Assembly (NCBI GenBank): GCA_030248215.1
Contig: JASANG010000883.1
Location: 62,001 to 126,000, forward strand
Reading direction: 5' to 3'
DNA length: 64,000 nucleotides
Source of the DNA: Enoplolaimus lenunculus
Taxonomy: Eukaryota; Nematoda; Enoplea; Enoplida; Thoracostomopsidae
Positions 21,645-33,200 of this stretch are shown here, piece after piece. Both the position numbers and the translations under genes were made by a program. The notes beneath the pieces were generated by a model. It did no database searches. It was given only the letters and a program-made list of their open reading frames with translations, and was not told where the DNA came from. Within the stretch, counting starts at the first letter, position 1, and each line of letters opens with the position of its first letter.

Positions 21645-23792
21645 CAAATAGGGGTTCACAGTTACCATAATGAACCTGCCTCTGGATCACCCCCTAGTCC
21701 TGTTTTTATATCAGCTTATTCTAGTTTTGCTATATTTTATAGACCGTTCAAAAAATCTATTTCTCGATTTTAAGGAACCATTATAAATGTTTTAGAGGCA
21801 AACTTATTTGGCTTAAATATTTGATAATTGCTTAGCTATGTTGTCTTGTTGTAAAAATCGGCCAGCTGTCCTCTCAAACACGTAGCCCAAGCTATACACT
21901 TAGCTAAAATGCAATCAAGTAAAGTGGATTTATTCAATTTAAATCGAAATACTATTCAAAGTTTAAATTAAAACGCCGCAACCCTAAAGGATTTGCTAGT
22001 TATTCGATTTATACTCGCAGAACCATGATTCTGGCAGAAACTTTCAAGAAGGATAAAAAATTCTTAGCCGTTTCCTGTACAAATTTTGGTGGGATGTCGT
22101 TGTAGTTTGTGGGGAAGGAAAAAATTGCCGAGATTTCTCTAAAAATAAGAGCGTAAAATCAAAAAATTTACAACAACACGATGCAAATATTTGCTAAAAT
22201 TAGCAAATTAAAATATGGGTCAACTACCTAATTAGGGGCGTAGCCAGGAGTGTTTCAGGAAGGGTTGTTGGCCGAAAAAAATACCGGAAAAAATGTTTTT
22301 TTCCATTTTTTTCCATTTTGTTCCGAGGAAGGTGGAAAAAAATGAAAAAAAAATGGAAAAATATTAAACCATTCTAAATATAGTTTGCAAGTAAATATGG
22401 TATAAAATAACATTTTTAGATGACATGTCACTAATTTTCATGCAACACATTAGTGATCGTGTGTATATGTCCACCAAGACACAATATATGTCCAAAAACT
22501 CGAAAATTGCAGCATATGAATATATAAATGGACTTCAGAATTGAAACTTTGCCACGAGATTCAATGTAAAACTACATATGCAACTTGTTCGGTTCACTCA
22601 CCAGGTTTCGTCGACAGTGGGGCCAATGATAGAGTGCTCAAAATTGAAAGCTTGCTTTTACCGCATGATTTAACACAAGAATACGTCTAGCTTCAACCTC
22701 GCTTTTCTAACGAGGTTGCAGAAATTGAGAGGCTTCGATGTCTGAAAGAACCCAAAAGTATCTTGGGATTTAATATATACTTACAAAAAACAAACGTTAT
22801 CCTGCTTTAGCGTCTTTTTAGATAGCAGGAGTTTAGGGGGGTGGCGGTCGACTAGTAAATTTATTTATATACGGTAACCAAGGGCGTGGCTACTGAGGTT
22901 TTAGGTGTCAACTCGACCCGTTTGTGCTTAGCAATTTAGTTACTGTGTCACACCTAAAAATTGCCTGCCCCTCTACTTATGACCTTTATATATTTCAGAT
23001 ACTTTGCGGCAAAGGCTTCTGACCCATTCTGAAATTTAAAACTGTGGGCACAACTCGTAGCCATCACAAACAAACAAACAATATTTAAGCCTGAGAACTA
23101 ACTACATTTATGTTGAACATATGTATAAATTTTTTAGCTGCATGCTACCCGCGGTACTGGTAAGAAAATTTTGACCCGGGTATATTCGCGGGTAACACAT
23201 TTCACATACTTTTGAACGGAAATTTTTGGAATGCAGCTTATCATATCGCATTTGCGGAGACATTGTTCGCTGTTTCTATAGAGGTTATAATTTTCTTTGG
23301 CTTGGAACAAGATGTTCACAAGTTTTCTGTATGAAATGTTAAGACAAATTGCAACGAAACCATAATGAAATGTGTGATTATACAATCGTTACTACAATGA
23401 TTTTGTGCAGACAAGAACGTTCTGATTCACGGATCATGATAACCAATCGACAAACATCGTAGTTTTACCGGTGATTAGTGTAATGTGCAATATTTATCCG
23501 GTGTAACATTTTTTACATAATGATTTGTCTTCAAAGTTACAACTAAAGAGTTTGTTGCAACGTAGGTCGAGTGACTAACATCTATGCGCTATACAATGAC
23601 ACAACTGTATTGAACACGATTGAAAAAAATAATGGCGGCCCTCGTTGTAAAAAATAAAATTTCCTCGGGTGAAACGCAGCGCGGGTATTAAGAAAATCTT
23701 TACCAATATGATTAATAACCGAGTGTTTAACAATGGCCGCATTTTAAGTTCCCTTATATACTGTTTTGTCTGCCGCAACGGTGGGGAGCAGA
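21645..23792. other. No gene; scattered hAT-like fragments
   Basis: AGGGGCGTAGCCAGGAGTG (22233) resembles a hAT-type end. A TTTTTTCCA-type low-complexity patch follows at 22290-22350. Nothing else is recognised. Confidence 0.4.
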
Positions 23793-24167
23793 GTGCAACC
23801 GGAGTTGAAACATACCGAAGTCGGAACCTGAAGGTAAAAAAACTTGGCAGCGCGGGAGCCGCAGGTGAAGCGAAGCTAGGTAGTTAAAATATTATGTTTA
23901 GTATATAATGCTAATTTTACCAGATGTTCGGATAAAGTGGCAGAAATTTTTGTTTTAATAAGATATGTTAATTCTGAAAACTTCCACGATATTCACTCCG
24001 CCAAATCATACTATAATTTAGAGGCAAACGCATCGAACGATACGATTCTCGGAAAACTATCGAAAATTTTACTACCAAAATTGAAAGAATTCCTGGAAGA
24101 AACTTCATTAGCATCTTGGTGAAACCTCTGATTGTATCATATAACGACGTTTTAATACTTGTCATGT
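23793..24167. other. CAGGGTGCAACCGG-family fragment, otherwise unassigned
   Basis: CAGAGTGCAACCGGAG at 23790 followed by CGGAGCCGCAGG-like motifs and AGCGAAGCTAGGTAGT (about 23865-23886) matches the left third of the element at 43127-43475. The right half is missing. Confidence 0.5.
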
Positions 24168-24475
24168 GGCCCATGTACAGATCAGGAGTAGACCACTTTT
24201 CCAACGGAGATACAATAGAATAAAATTTGTTTGCTTAGGTCAATGGCGGATCCATGGGGGGCCACACCGGCCGTGACCCCCCATCAGCATCTCGGAAAAA
24301 ATTATATAGCAATTTTGAGACAATATTTCGTGGTTTGTGTGTGGGTCAAAAGTAAGTTTATTACCTGTGTAATTTTGGCGGCCCCCCATTTTGAGATCCT
24401 GGATCCGCCACTGGCTATGGTGTAGGCTTTTCGGTACAAGTTTATTCTTGTGCTTAAATCTGCTAAATAGGCTTA
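24168..24475 (+). mobile_element. TTAGGC-core element interrupted by a hAT-like MITE
   Basis: GGCCCATGTACAGATCAGG at the left and TTTGCTTAGG before the break; worn GTGTAGGCTTTTCGG and AAATAGGCTTATC after it. The insertion at 24241-24413 splits its hexamer core. Confidence 0.55.
24241..24413. mobile_element. hAT-like MITE (CAGTGGCGGATCC ends), copy 1
   Basis: Ends CAATGGCGGATCCATGGGG and GATCCTGGATCCGCCACTG are inverted. The flanks GCTTAGGT and GCTATGGT match at 6 of 8. It is the inverted sister of 42201-42381. Confidence 0.75.
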
Positions 24476-24476
24476 T

Positions 24477-24660
24477 CACTGTAAATTCCAGTGAGTTGAT
24501 TTTAACTCAGAATGTGCGAATAAACTCAGAAGCCTGAGGTATGAATTGAATGTTTCAGAACTCAGAATTCTGAATTGTTGGAAGGGAACACATCCTGACA
24601 GAATTTAGTACTCAATTCACTCAAGTTTACCGTTATTAACTCATTTTTCGAGGGCAAAAA
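24477..24660. mobile_element. CACTGTAAATT palindromic MITE, right end worn
   Basis: Begins CACTGTAAATTCCAGTGAG followed by TTGATTTTAACTCAG, the family terminus. Inverted GAGTTAA/TTAACTC blocks follow. The right end is degraded, so the limit is approximate. Confidence 0.5.
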
Positions 24661-25390
24661 TTGTAAGGTAGGGACCTTCCCATTTGGTCACTATTCATTT
24701 TCTGACGGGAGAGCGTACACCTCCCGCTGCTTCCCTCCGGAATCCGCTTGTAATTGCAGCGTGCATGTTAGCGCAATTTCCGACCTTTTCACAGCAGGCA
24801 CTTACGCAAATAGCAGAAACCCGGTTGCATGCTGCTTTATACCAGCTTTATTAACTGATGTAGCAATCAAACAATTGCTGCTCGCTTAGCCCCTTATGGC
24901 CGTTGCTGTTCTTATGGTGCTAAGTAAATTCACAAATTTTTTGCGAGAATATGACTTTGAAATTGAAATAGCAACGGCAGCTTAGGCGTGATGAAAATTT
25001 GTAGACGGTGCTCGTTTTGAACAGGTGTTTGCATCCCAGTTTAAAGTCAAATTTTTACCGTGAACTACCATCAAACTACTTAGCTAGTGCTGCAATGTTT
25101 GCAGTTTTGATTTTTGTAACAATATAGCAGGGAAATTGAAAAGACGACAGCAAGCTTAGTTTTGATGACAATTTCTAGTCTGTTCATTTTGTGCTGTCAG
25201 GGCGCAACCGGAATTAAAACCGGGACGGGAATTTTAAAAAATTACCGGAAACGGAACATGAAAATGAAAAATACATGCCACAGAAAAATTCATTTTATAT
25301 TTCTTTTTTGCAATATTGGTAAAATAACCCTCATTGGAGATAGCTATTCACTGTATCTGCTGTATTTTAGATTAAATTTTTGTCGGCATT

Positions 25391-25786
25391 AGGACAAGCA
25401 TGTGTCAAATCACATGCTTAGATAGCCGAATTTTAAACAAGGTTGTCCCTTGACCGTTCATCCTATTTTCGACTGGATACTGTGTTCGAAACACGGCAAT
25501 TTACAATTACTCTCACGGAGTGACACCCATGTCAGTCAAGGTAGGAACCGGGACTTCAGACCTTTTAACTAAGCAGCTGGAAAAGCGGGCCTCCAAAGCC
25601 GGGATCCAACTCTCAGCATGCGGATCCTTGAACGAAACTCTACCACTGCGCAACGCAGCTCGCTTGTCCAACTGCTTCTATCGTTGACTATATGTCGACC
25701 GTATACTACCTGCAAACATTCCATACAATGTGCATTGCATATATTGCATATGCACCAGGATAAGCATGTGTCACATCACATGCTTA
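25391..25786. repeat. Pair of direct 30-base hairpin repeats
   Basis: AAGCATGTGTCAAATCACAT with GCTT after it (25391-25420) and AAGCATGTGTCACATCACAT with GCTT (25757-25786). Each can fold AAGCATGTG against CACATGCTT. They might bound a 0.4-kb unit, but I see no further structure. Confidence 0.55.
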
Positions 25787-25975
25787 CACTAGGTTTTGTC
25801 CAAAAACTCTGATGTAGGCAAAGTGCCGATGTAGAATTATGTATAGCATGTATATGAACTATCCGTAATATGTAACAGACTGAATGACCAAAGTATATAA
25901 CTGTTGAGTTCAATATGTTGAGGTTTTTTTATAAAGTATTTATAAAAATAAAAATTTAGCAGATGATTGTGAGAC

Positions 25976-26035
25976 AGCGTGGCTCAGTGGTTAGTGCGCT
26001 TAAATAAGAATCTTTCGGTCGTGGTATAGAAATTT
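25976..26035 (+). ncRNA. Degenerate tRNA-like or SINE-head sequence
   Basis: GCGTGGCTCAGTGGTTAGTG is a good A box/D-arm match, and GGTCGTGGTATAGAAAT sits where the B box (GGTTCGAATCC) should be but is badly mutated. It is therefore a fossil rather than a working tRNA. Confidence 0.5.
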
Positions 26036-26485
26036 TTTAAGAATACGCCTTAGTTTCAGCTGCAAGAACACAGAACTGTCATCTCTACGCTAAGCGACTT
26101 CCACAGTACGTAACATCATTTCTAAAACAGTGTTTATACGAACTTAAGTTAAGTAAATACTTTAGTCGCTGACCAATTAGTCTATATAATTGATATTGTA
26201 GGCTGATGCTGTCTTCTTAAAATCAAAACAAAATTATGATTTCTCGTTGCGACGCGGTCTCAAGATTGATTGATACTAATATGTTTTTATTCAAAAAGTT
26301 AAGTATTCACTCAAGTCGGTCACTCAACTGGTTACTTGAATACTTAAGTAATATTTTGGATACTCAGCCATTGACAAGTATTCATTTATAACGTATGTTA
26401 ATTTAGTTTGTTCTTTGCTAAGCTTTGTCGTTTTACTATATCACTCGATGCGTAGAATCATAATTCGGTTGCATTAATTGGGATA

Positions 26486-27203
26486 ATGGCTGGCTCAAAG
26501 TTTGAGTACGATGAGCAAGGAAGCACGTTTTATTACTTTGTAATATCATTTTACGCTCTTATTTTGATTCCTGCAACATATTGTCTGTGGCCAAGGAGAT
26601 CGAAAAAATGTAAGTTTTCAATTGCCTATGTGTGACCTGGTCTTTCTTATGATACATTTCAGGTCAACGTCCTTCTGGTCTAATGCCAATTTCTTTAAAG
26701 TAGTTGAAATTTAGTTTTAAAACAAACTATTGTTAAACCGAAAATACAAGATTGGACCCTAGAGTTTAGAAGTATTATATAGGTGTATTCAATTCTGCAA
26801 TAAAATGTTAACGAAAATAAATCACTTTTATTAGCAAATTTCGCATTTGCTTTGCTTGCAGCTCAACAAGTAGAGCCTAAAAAGTGTCACTGTGAGCCTT
26901 GTTGTGCAAAAGATCGTCGAAAACAGTCGCAAGAGCCGTGGGAGAAGTTTTGGAATCGCTTAACGTGAGCGATTTAGTTTTCATTAATTATGGTGTAAAC
27001 GTACAATTCACTGAGTATCTGCCTGTACAAATTCTGAATTGTGCTACGTCATTATGCTGACGAAATGTTTATTAGTTTTTCAAACTTCATTTTTTATTTA
27101 GTAAGTAAGCATATTAGCTTTCAGGTATTTTGTGGTGTTTGGTGTATATACCTATATATACGTACTTTTATGCTTTTGGTTTTCAATTCGTTTATACTAC
27201 AAT

Positions 27204-27298
<95 letters not shown>

Positions 27299-30200
27299 AA
27301 AATATATATAAAAATAAATATCAGGGTGCAACCGGAATTCCGGTTCCGGTTCCGGTTCCGGCATTTTTTCACCTTCCGGTTCCGGTAAATTTTTACCGGA
27401 TTTAAAAATTCCGGTATTATAATTTGGCCGTTTTCTTAACTTTGCTAGTTTTTAAGAATCTCTTTTGAAAGCCACTTGTACTCCGAATATAAGCCATTGA
27501 TGGTGGATTTCACTTCAGTCGATGATGAAAATCTAAAATACAACAAATAAAATAAATACCTATGTTCGACTAAGGTTATTTCACAAATAATAGAGCAAAA
27601 AATAAGATTAAAATGAAATTTTTGGTGAAATGCATTTTTCATTTTCCGGTTCCGGTTCCGGTTCCGGTAAAATTTTCAAATTCCGGTTCCGGTAAATTGT
27701 AATTCCGGTTGCACCCTGGTATATACATATACACATATATAATATACATATGTGTGTATATATATGTATATATTATATATACATATATACACATATATAT
27801 GTCGGCGCCTAAAACTTTTGATATCTATTGGCGGTCAATGAATACTGGTAAAACTTGTGATTACATTATTTTTAGAAAATTCCTCTTTCATTATTTTATT
27901 TTTAGAAAATTTCTGTTGCTGCTCGGTTGGGTTGGTCTGATAGTTTTGTCATACAAAGTTGCCAATATTGAAGTTGAGCACAATGAATATGATCCGTATC
28001 ACATTTTGGGTATCGATTCGGTAAGCATCTAATTTGAATTTAAACCATTTGTAATGTCCGCCTCCGCCTAACAGTTAACGTTTTTCAATAATCGCAGTGG
28101 TGGTGATCACTTATATATACACAACTTTCAAAAATAAAAAATGAGCTGTTTAATTTTACGTATGGAAGTGAAAGCATTTTGATTCCAAAATTTGAGTGTA
28201 GTTTTAATAAACGGCAGAAAATTTGAATTCAGTTTTCATGGACTCCATGATTTTGTCAATTACTGATTACATCAGCTTGCAGTTTGTAAGAAAATATATT
28301 TCATTCTGGTTAGGGATTTGCGAAGAATATTTGAATAATTTTTATCCTGATGTTATTCCGTGGGACCCTGATATCTGGATATTAATTTTAACTGAGATGG
28401 CAATAGAAGTTTCGATTCGGTGCCAAATTTGGCAAAAGTTCAAGGTTCATCTTATCCAAGCAAAGCTCTCCAACACCTGTTTGTGCTTTGAAATTGGGGT
28501 TGAACAGACTTAACCGCTTTCGGCAAATGTTTGAGAGCTTGCATTTCGAAAACTGGACCCGTATTTAGATGAATTCGGGTTAAAATTCATGTTACTGTTG
28601 CCTCAATAATGCTTGTTTGCTATGAATAGCAGGGCGGTATCGTAGTAGAAAAAACTGGAGCCAGAGGTCAACAAATTTTTCTAGAACCGGAGTGAAATAG
28701 GACTTGGTAATAAAATTATGATGAATATGCTAATTTCAAAAATAATTCTCTACATTTGTCAAAAATTTGTTTGTAAACATTCTTCTTGAAAAATATAGGC
28801 AATCAAAATTCAAAGCGTCAAGTGATTATGAATTTTAGCTTATTGATACTTGTAGCAACTTTTTACCAAAATTATTAGGATAACAAATTATCCGGATAGT
28901 TTGTTACCCGGCACATGTTGTCGGATATCCGGGTAATTTATTTTATCCGGTAGCCATTGCTAATTCTGATATTCACTTTCATTGCATATTTGAATGATTT
29001 TATTATATTAAAAGCTAAGTTATCAAATTTCTTTATATGTTAACAGGGCTCGTCAACACAACAGATTCGTTCAGCGTACAGAAAGCTGAGTTTGAAGCAT
29101 CATCCTGACCGCGGTGGCGACCAGAAACGATTTGTTGAAATTGCAAAAGCATATGAAGCGTAAGCGTGCGATTATATCGCCAGGGAATGACTGGATATCC
29201 CGTTTCGGTTTTCGGTTTATTACTCGGCAAAAGCGTATGCCCGCTGTCTGGTGCCGAATATTTACGATTGGGGAGCGAAATATCATAAAATAATCAAATT
29301 TTTTCGGCGAATGTATTTTTAATGATATGTTGAAGAGATTGGTATTGTTTCAAGCCGCAGATGTTTTCATTCAACAAACTAGTGCTTTCGCTTCCGTGGA
29401 TAATGGAATTCCAAAATGCAACAGATTAAGTTAATACATATCTTTAAACTTTAACTAAGGTTGCTTTAGCAATAACATAGCGGCAAAATAAAATTAAAAT
29501 GAATTGTTCGGTGGCATATATTTTTAGCTTTCCGGTTGCACCCTGGTTAACGAGAGTAAGCCAAGCAGGGTGGTTGTTTTAACAAAAATGTGACCTTAAA
29601 ACCCTTTTGCTTCATGAAAGCTTAATCGTTCCAGATATTTGTTTAACGGTTTCGGAACTTTTAATATGTTCACAATGCTTAAAATTATAATTGAATTTCA
29701 AATTTAAGTCTGACCAATGAAGAAGCGCGCATAAATTGGGAAAAGTATGGAAACCCTGACGGGCAGGGCGGTATGTTGTATTTCACCGTTATATTTTTGT
29801 TTTGTTACAAATCTTTCAAAAAATTCACTGAAGTGGTTTATAATAAGATTCTTATTGTTAGATTATTGTTTTCCGTGAGCTCTGCAACGTAATATCACCA
29901 GTCTTAGTAGAAGTACATGTATTCAGCGAATCTAGGACATACATACATTTTAATCAGTCTAGTTATCGTTCCAAACCTACAAAGCTCAAATGGATAGTTT
30001 GATTCACGTACTTTCGATTTAATCCAATATGCAGCTTAGTTATTAGTTAACTATTCAATTATCGGCTTTGGAGGATTGCTTGCACCCAAAAAATCTTTAG
30101 TACTGAATTTGATTGCTTATATCCCTAATACATAGTGAAATGATTTAAAAAGTCCTAATTTATGCTTAACTAATTATGCAAATTAATAGTCTGTAGCATC

Positions 30201-33200
30201 ATGAATTCTTGGTAATAAGAAATCAGAAATGCAATGTTTTTCAATCATCAGTAAACCTGAATTTGTTTCTTCCACTCTATTTGTCTTTCTGAAAATAGGA
30301 TTTTCTCGGCTGATATCATAGAAGGAATTTTTTGCCAATTCTGGATGTTTTAAACCAGTTGTGTTTTTGTGCACTTTATTTTTTGTTGTTTAGTTACTCG
30401 GTTCGGTATCGCTCTTCCATCGTGGATTGTTGAAAAAGATAATTCAATTTGGGTAAGTAATACTTTTTGCATGACAGTATTGTTTTTTATATTCATTAAG
30501 TCGCCGAGAAGTAATTTAGCTTTGTGCAACTGATAGCTACCAGTTTTTGCAACGGATATATTTGTATTTTTTATCTAAATGTTGACATTCGTATAATTCT
30601 TGACGCAAATACTTCCGCTATTTTAAACTCCACTGCAATGCAGCGCATTCTTATATTTGCTTCAGGTGTTGGCTGCATATTTATTCGCATTTATGTTTGT
30701 GTTGCCAGTCACAGTGGGCGTTTGGTGGTATAAATCAATTCGCTACAGTTCCGAGCAAGTTCTGCTCGAAACCACACAAATATATTTCTATTTTATTCAC
30801 AAAACGCCGAATATGGTGTTAAAGCGTACGTTTGTCACTTGTTTTTGTGATAGAATGTCACAGAAACGTTTATTAGTATATTTGATTATTGTTTATGCAA
30901 GCGGATCGCTAGTTCTTCATACTAGAGGAATCAATAACTTTCAGAAATGACCCGCGAGAGTTTCACGCGTTTTACATGCGAAGCTAAAACCGGTGATCAA
31001 TGTTTTTGCTTAAATTTGTTGGAACAAGCTATGAACGCTGCGTGGCACTGACACTTTATCTCACACGCGCAGTGGTTATTAATAAACTATCTACATATAG
31101 TCCTTGTATATAAGCCCATGCTTTGCTCAGTAAAACATTTTAATCTTTAATTTATACGCTCCATTGACGGATTTAACGATGTTTATGTAATTGTAAAAGC
31201 GATTGATATGTTGCTTAAGTCAGACAACCGAATGTGTATCTTTCATTGGTATTTGGTTTTTCTTTTTTTACTTTGAGTTAAAAGCCCAAGTTTGAAATGA
31301 AAACTTTTGCAACTGATTCAGTTATTAATTTTAGTTTTTGTTTATTTTAGGAGCATTGACTATACTGGGCGCATCGTGTGAATTTGACAAAATGCGATGC
31401 AAAAACGTGGTGGAGAGGCCTTCAGATGATATTGAGATTCCATTAGTACGTTATACTTTTGAATTTATCACGAGTTTGATAACCAATCGTAGCCAGGATT
31501 TTGGAAAGGAGCGGTAAAGTTTTATAAAACATTCGAAGGGGAGTTCTTATGTTTAGACTAAAACCATGTCTAAAAACCCCAAGTACAAAAATCTTAAAGA
31601 AGGTTGACATTTAAAACCCCTTGGATGTGCATTTGATAATATTATTATTTTACTGTTTTAATCGAATTCTGAAACATTGTTGTGTGTTTGCAGGTATCCA
31701 AGAGGAACTAAGTTTTGTCTGAACAGGAACAGCAGTTGAATTTCTTTCCAGGAACCGGGACGGCAATTGGATTTTTTGCATTAACTGGAACAGAAACAGC
31801 GACCGGAATTTGAAATGATTTTCGCTTCCAAATTACTGTTGGACTCTTTAGTACCGTTCCGCTGGAACAGGATTTCCGGTTGACTCTGGTGTATTATTAC
31901 ATAATGTAATAACAAAACGACTGAAAACCTTTGAAAATTTTTCGAATTGCGTAATATATACACAGAAAGTGTTGAAATTGTTTGGATATTATTGAAATGA
32001 CTTAAAAGCAGCTGTAGTTTGCCAGTATTTTTCTTACCTAATTAATGAAAGAATAGTATTTTTCTTATCGAGTTAATGAAATAATAGTATTTTTCTTATC
32101 TAGTTAATGAAAGAATTACCACATTTGAACGAGAAGAATAAAGAACGGCCGTTGTGTTTTCCGTACAGTGTCAAAGCGCGTTCGCTGTTGCACGCACACT
32201 TATCACGGATTCCGCTCAACCCAGACACGTTGGAGCTGGGTAAGTCATGTGTTAATGTGTTTTGGGCAATACATTGCAAAATATGCGTTCTTAAATGATT
32301 TGCGAGGTTGCGTTGTTTCTGACGAGACTACGCGCCTTTCGAAATATGATTTTACATGGTTCCACCAACGAGTACAACCGCATAACTTTACGTTAACAGG
32401 GGGCATTGACCTCTCATTGCCTATGTGTATTTTGAGGTTAATATCAGGTTTAGCGGTATAAACACAGAAATATATACAACACGCAATATGCTTATATGTA
32501 TGCAACTTATAACCACATTTTAACATGTGGCACTGCGGGGCCAATGCCACGTTTTAACCAGTGGTTATGTCGTTTTTTGTGGGACATCGAAACATTATAT
32601 TGTGAAAGCCGTAAGAACACGCCCTGTTTGTAACTGACATTTTTCGTCTGATGTCTTGATGTGATTATTGATTTGTTTTGAAATTTCGATATAAGTACTG
32701 AATGAGTATTGAATATTATTTTAGACAAGCAGTACATTTTGCGCAAAGCGCCTGTTCTCATTCAAGAAATGATCACTGTGATAGCTCAATTGGTAGCGTT
32801 AGCGAATAATGGCCGAAGTCTGTATTTTTCGATTATTGTCATGTTGTTTTGTTACTGTAACTGGTATGGTACTGTGAAATTTTTTATCATCATTATCAGC
32901 ATCTTGATGGTTGTTCGGACCATACTCAACAGTTTATGACATTAGAGTCAAAACGTTTGCTGATTTCTGGCCAGATTTGAGCGTTTATGCCAAATACTTT
33001 GGCTAGTGATGTTATTTCTTATAAGTTATATAAAACCGGATTGGCATGGAGATTTGTGAAGGTTTTGTCCACTAACTTAGAATATATTGAGTATATAAGT
33101 CTAGAAAATTATGATGTAAATGTGGTTTTAGCACAAAGGATGCCAGCGGTTGATGCTCTTGAAAACGTAATGCGGTTATCGCCAATGCTGGTTCAAGGAT

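Larger units (their letters stand above)
24661..26485. other. Upstream of SEC63: repeat fragments only
   Basis: CAGGGCGCAACCGGAATT at 25199 with ACCGGGACGGG is a hAT-like fragment. 25391-25420 and 25757-25786 are near-identical hairpins. A tRNA-like remnant lies at 25976-26035. I see no TATA box close to the SEC63 ATG. Confidence 0.45.

Noticed and set aside
27041-27405. Frames with long (IY)n stretches
   Set aside because: Produced by the TA microsatellite in SEC63 intron 2; both frames are open only because TA repeats lack these stops.
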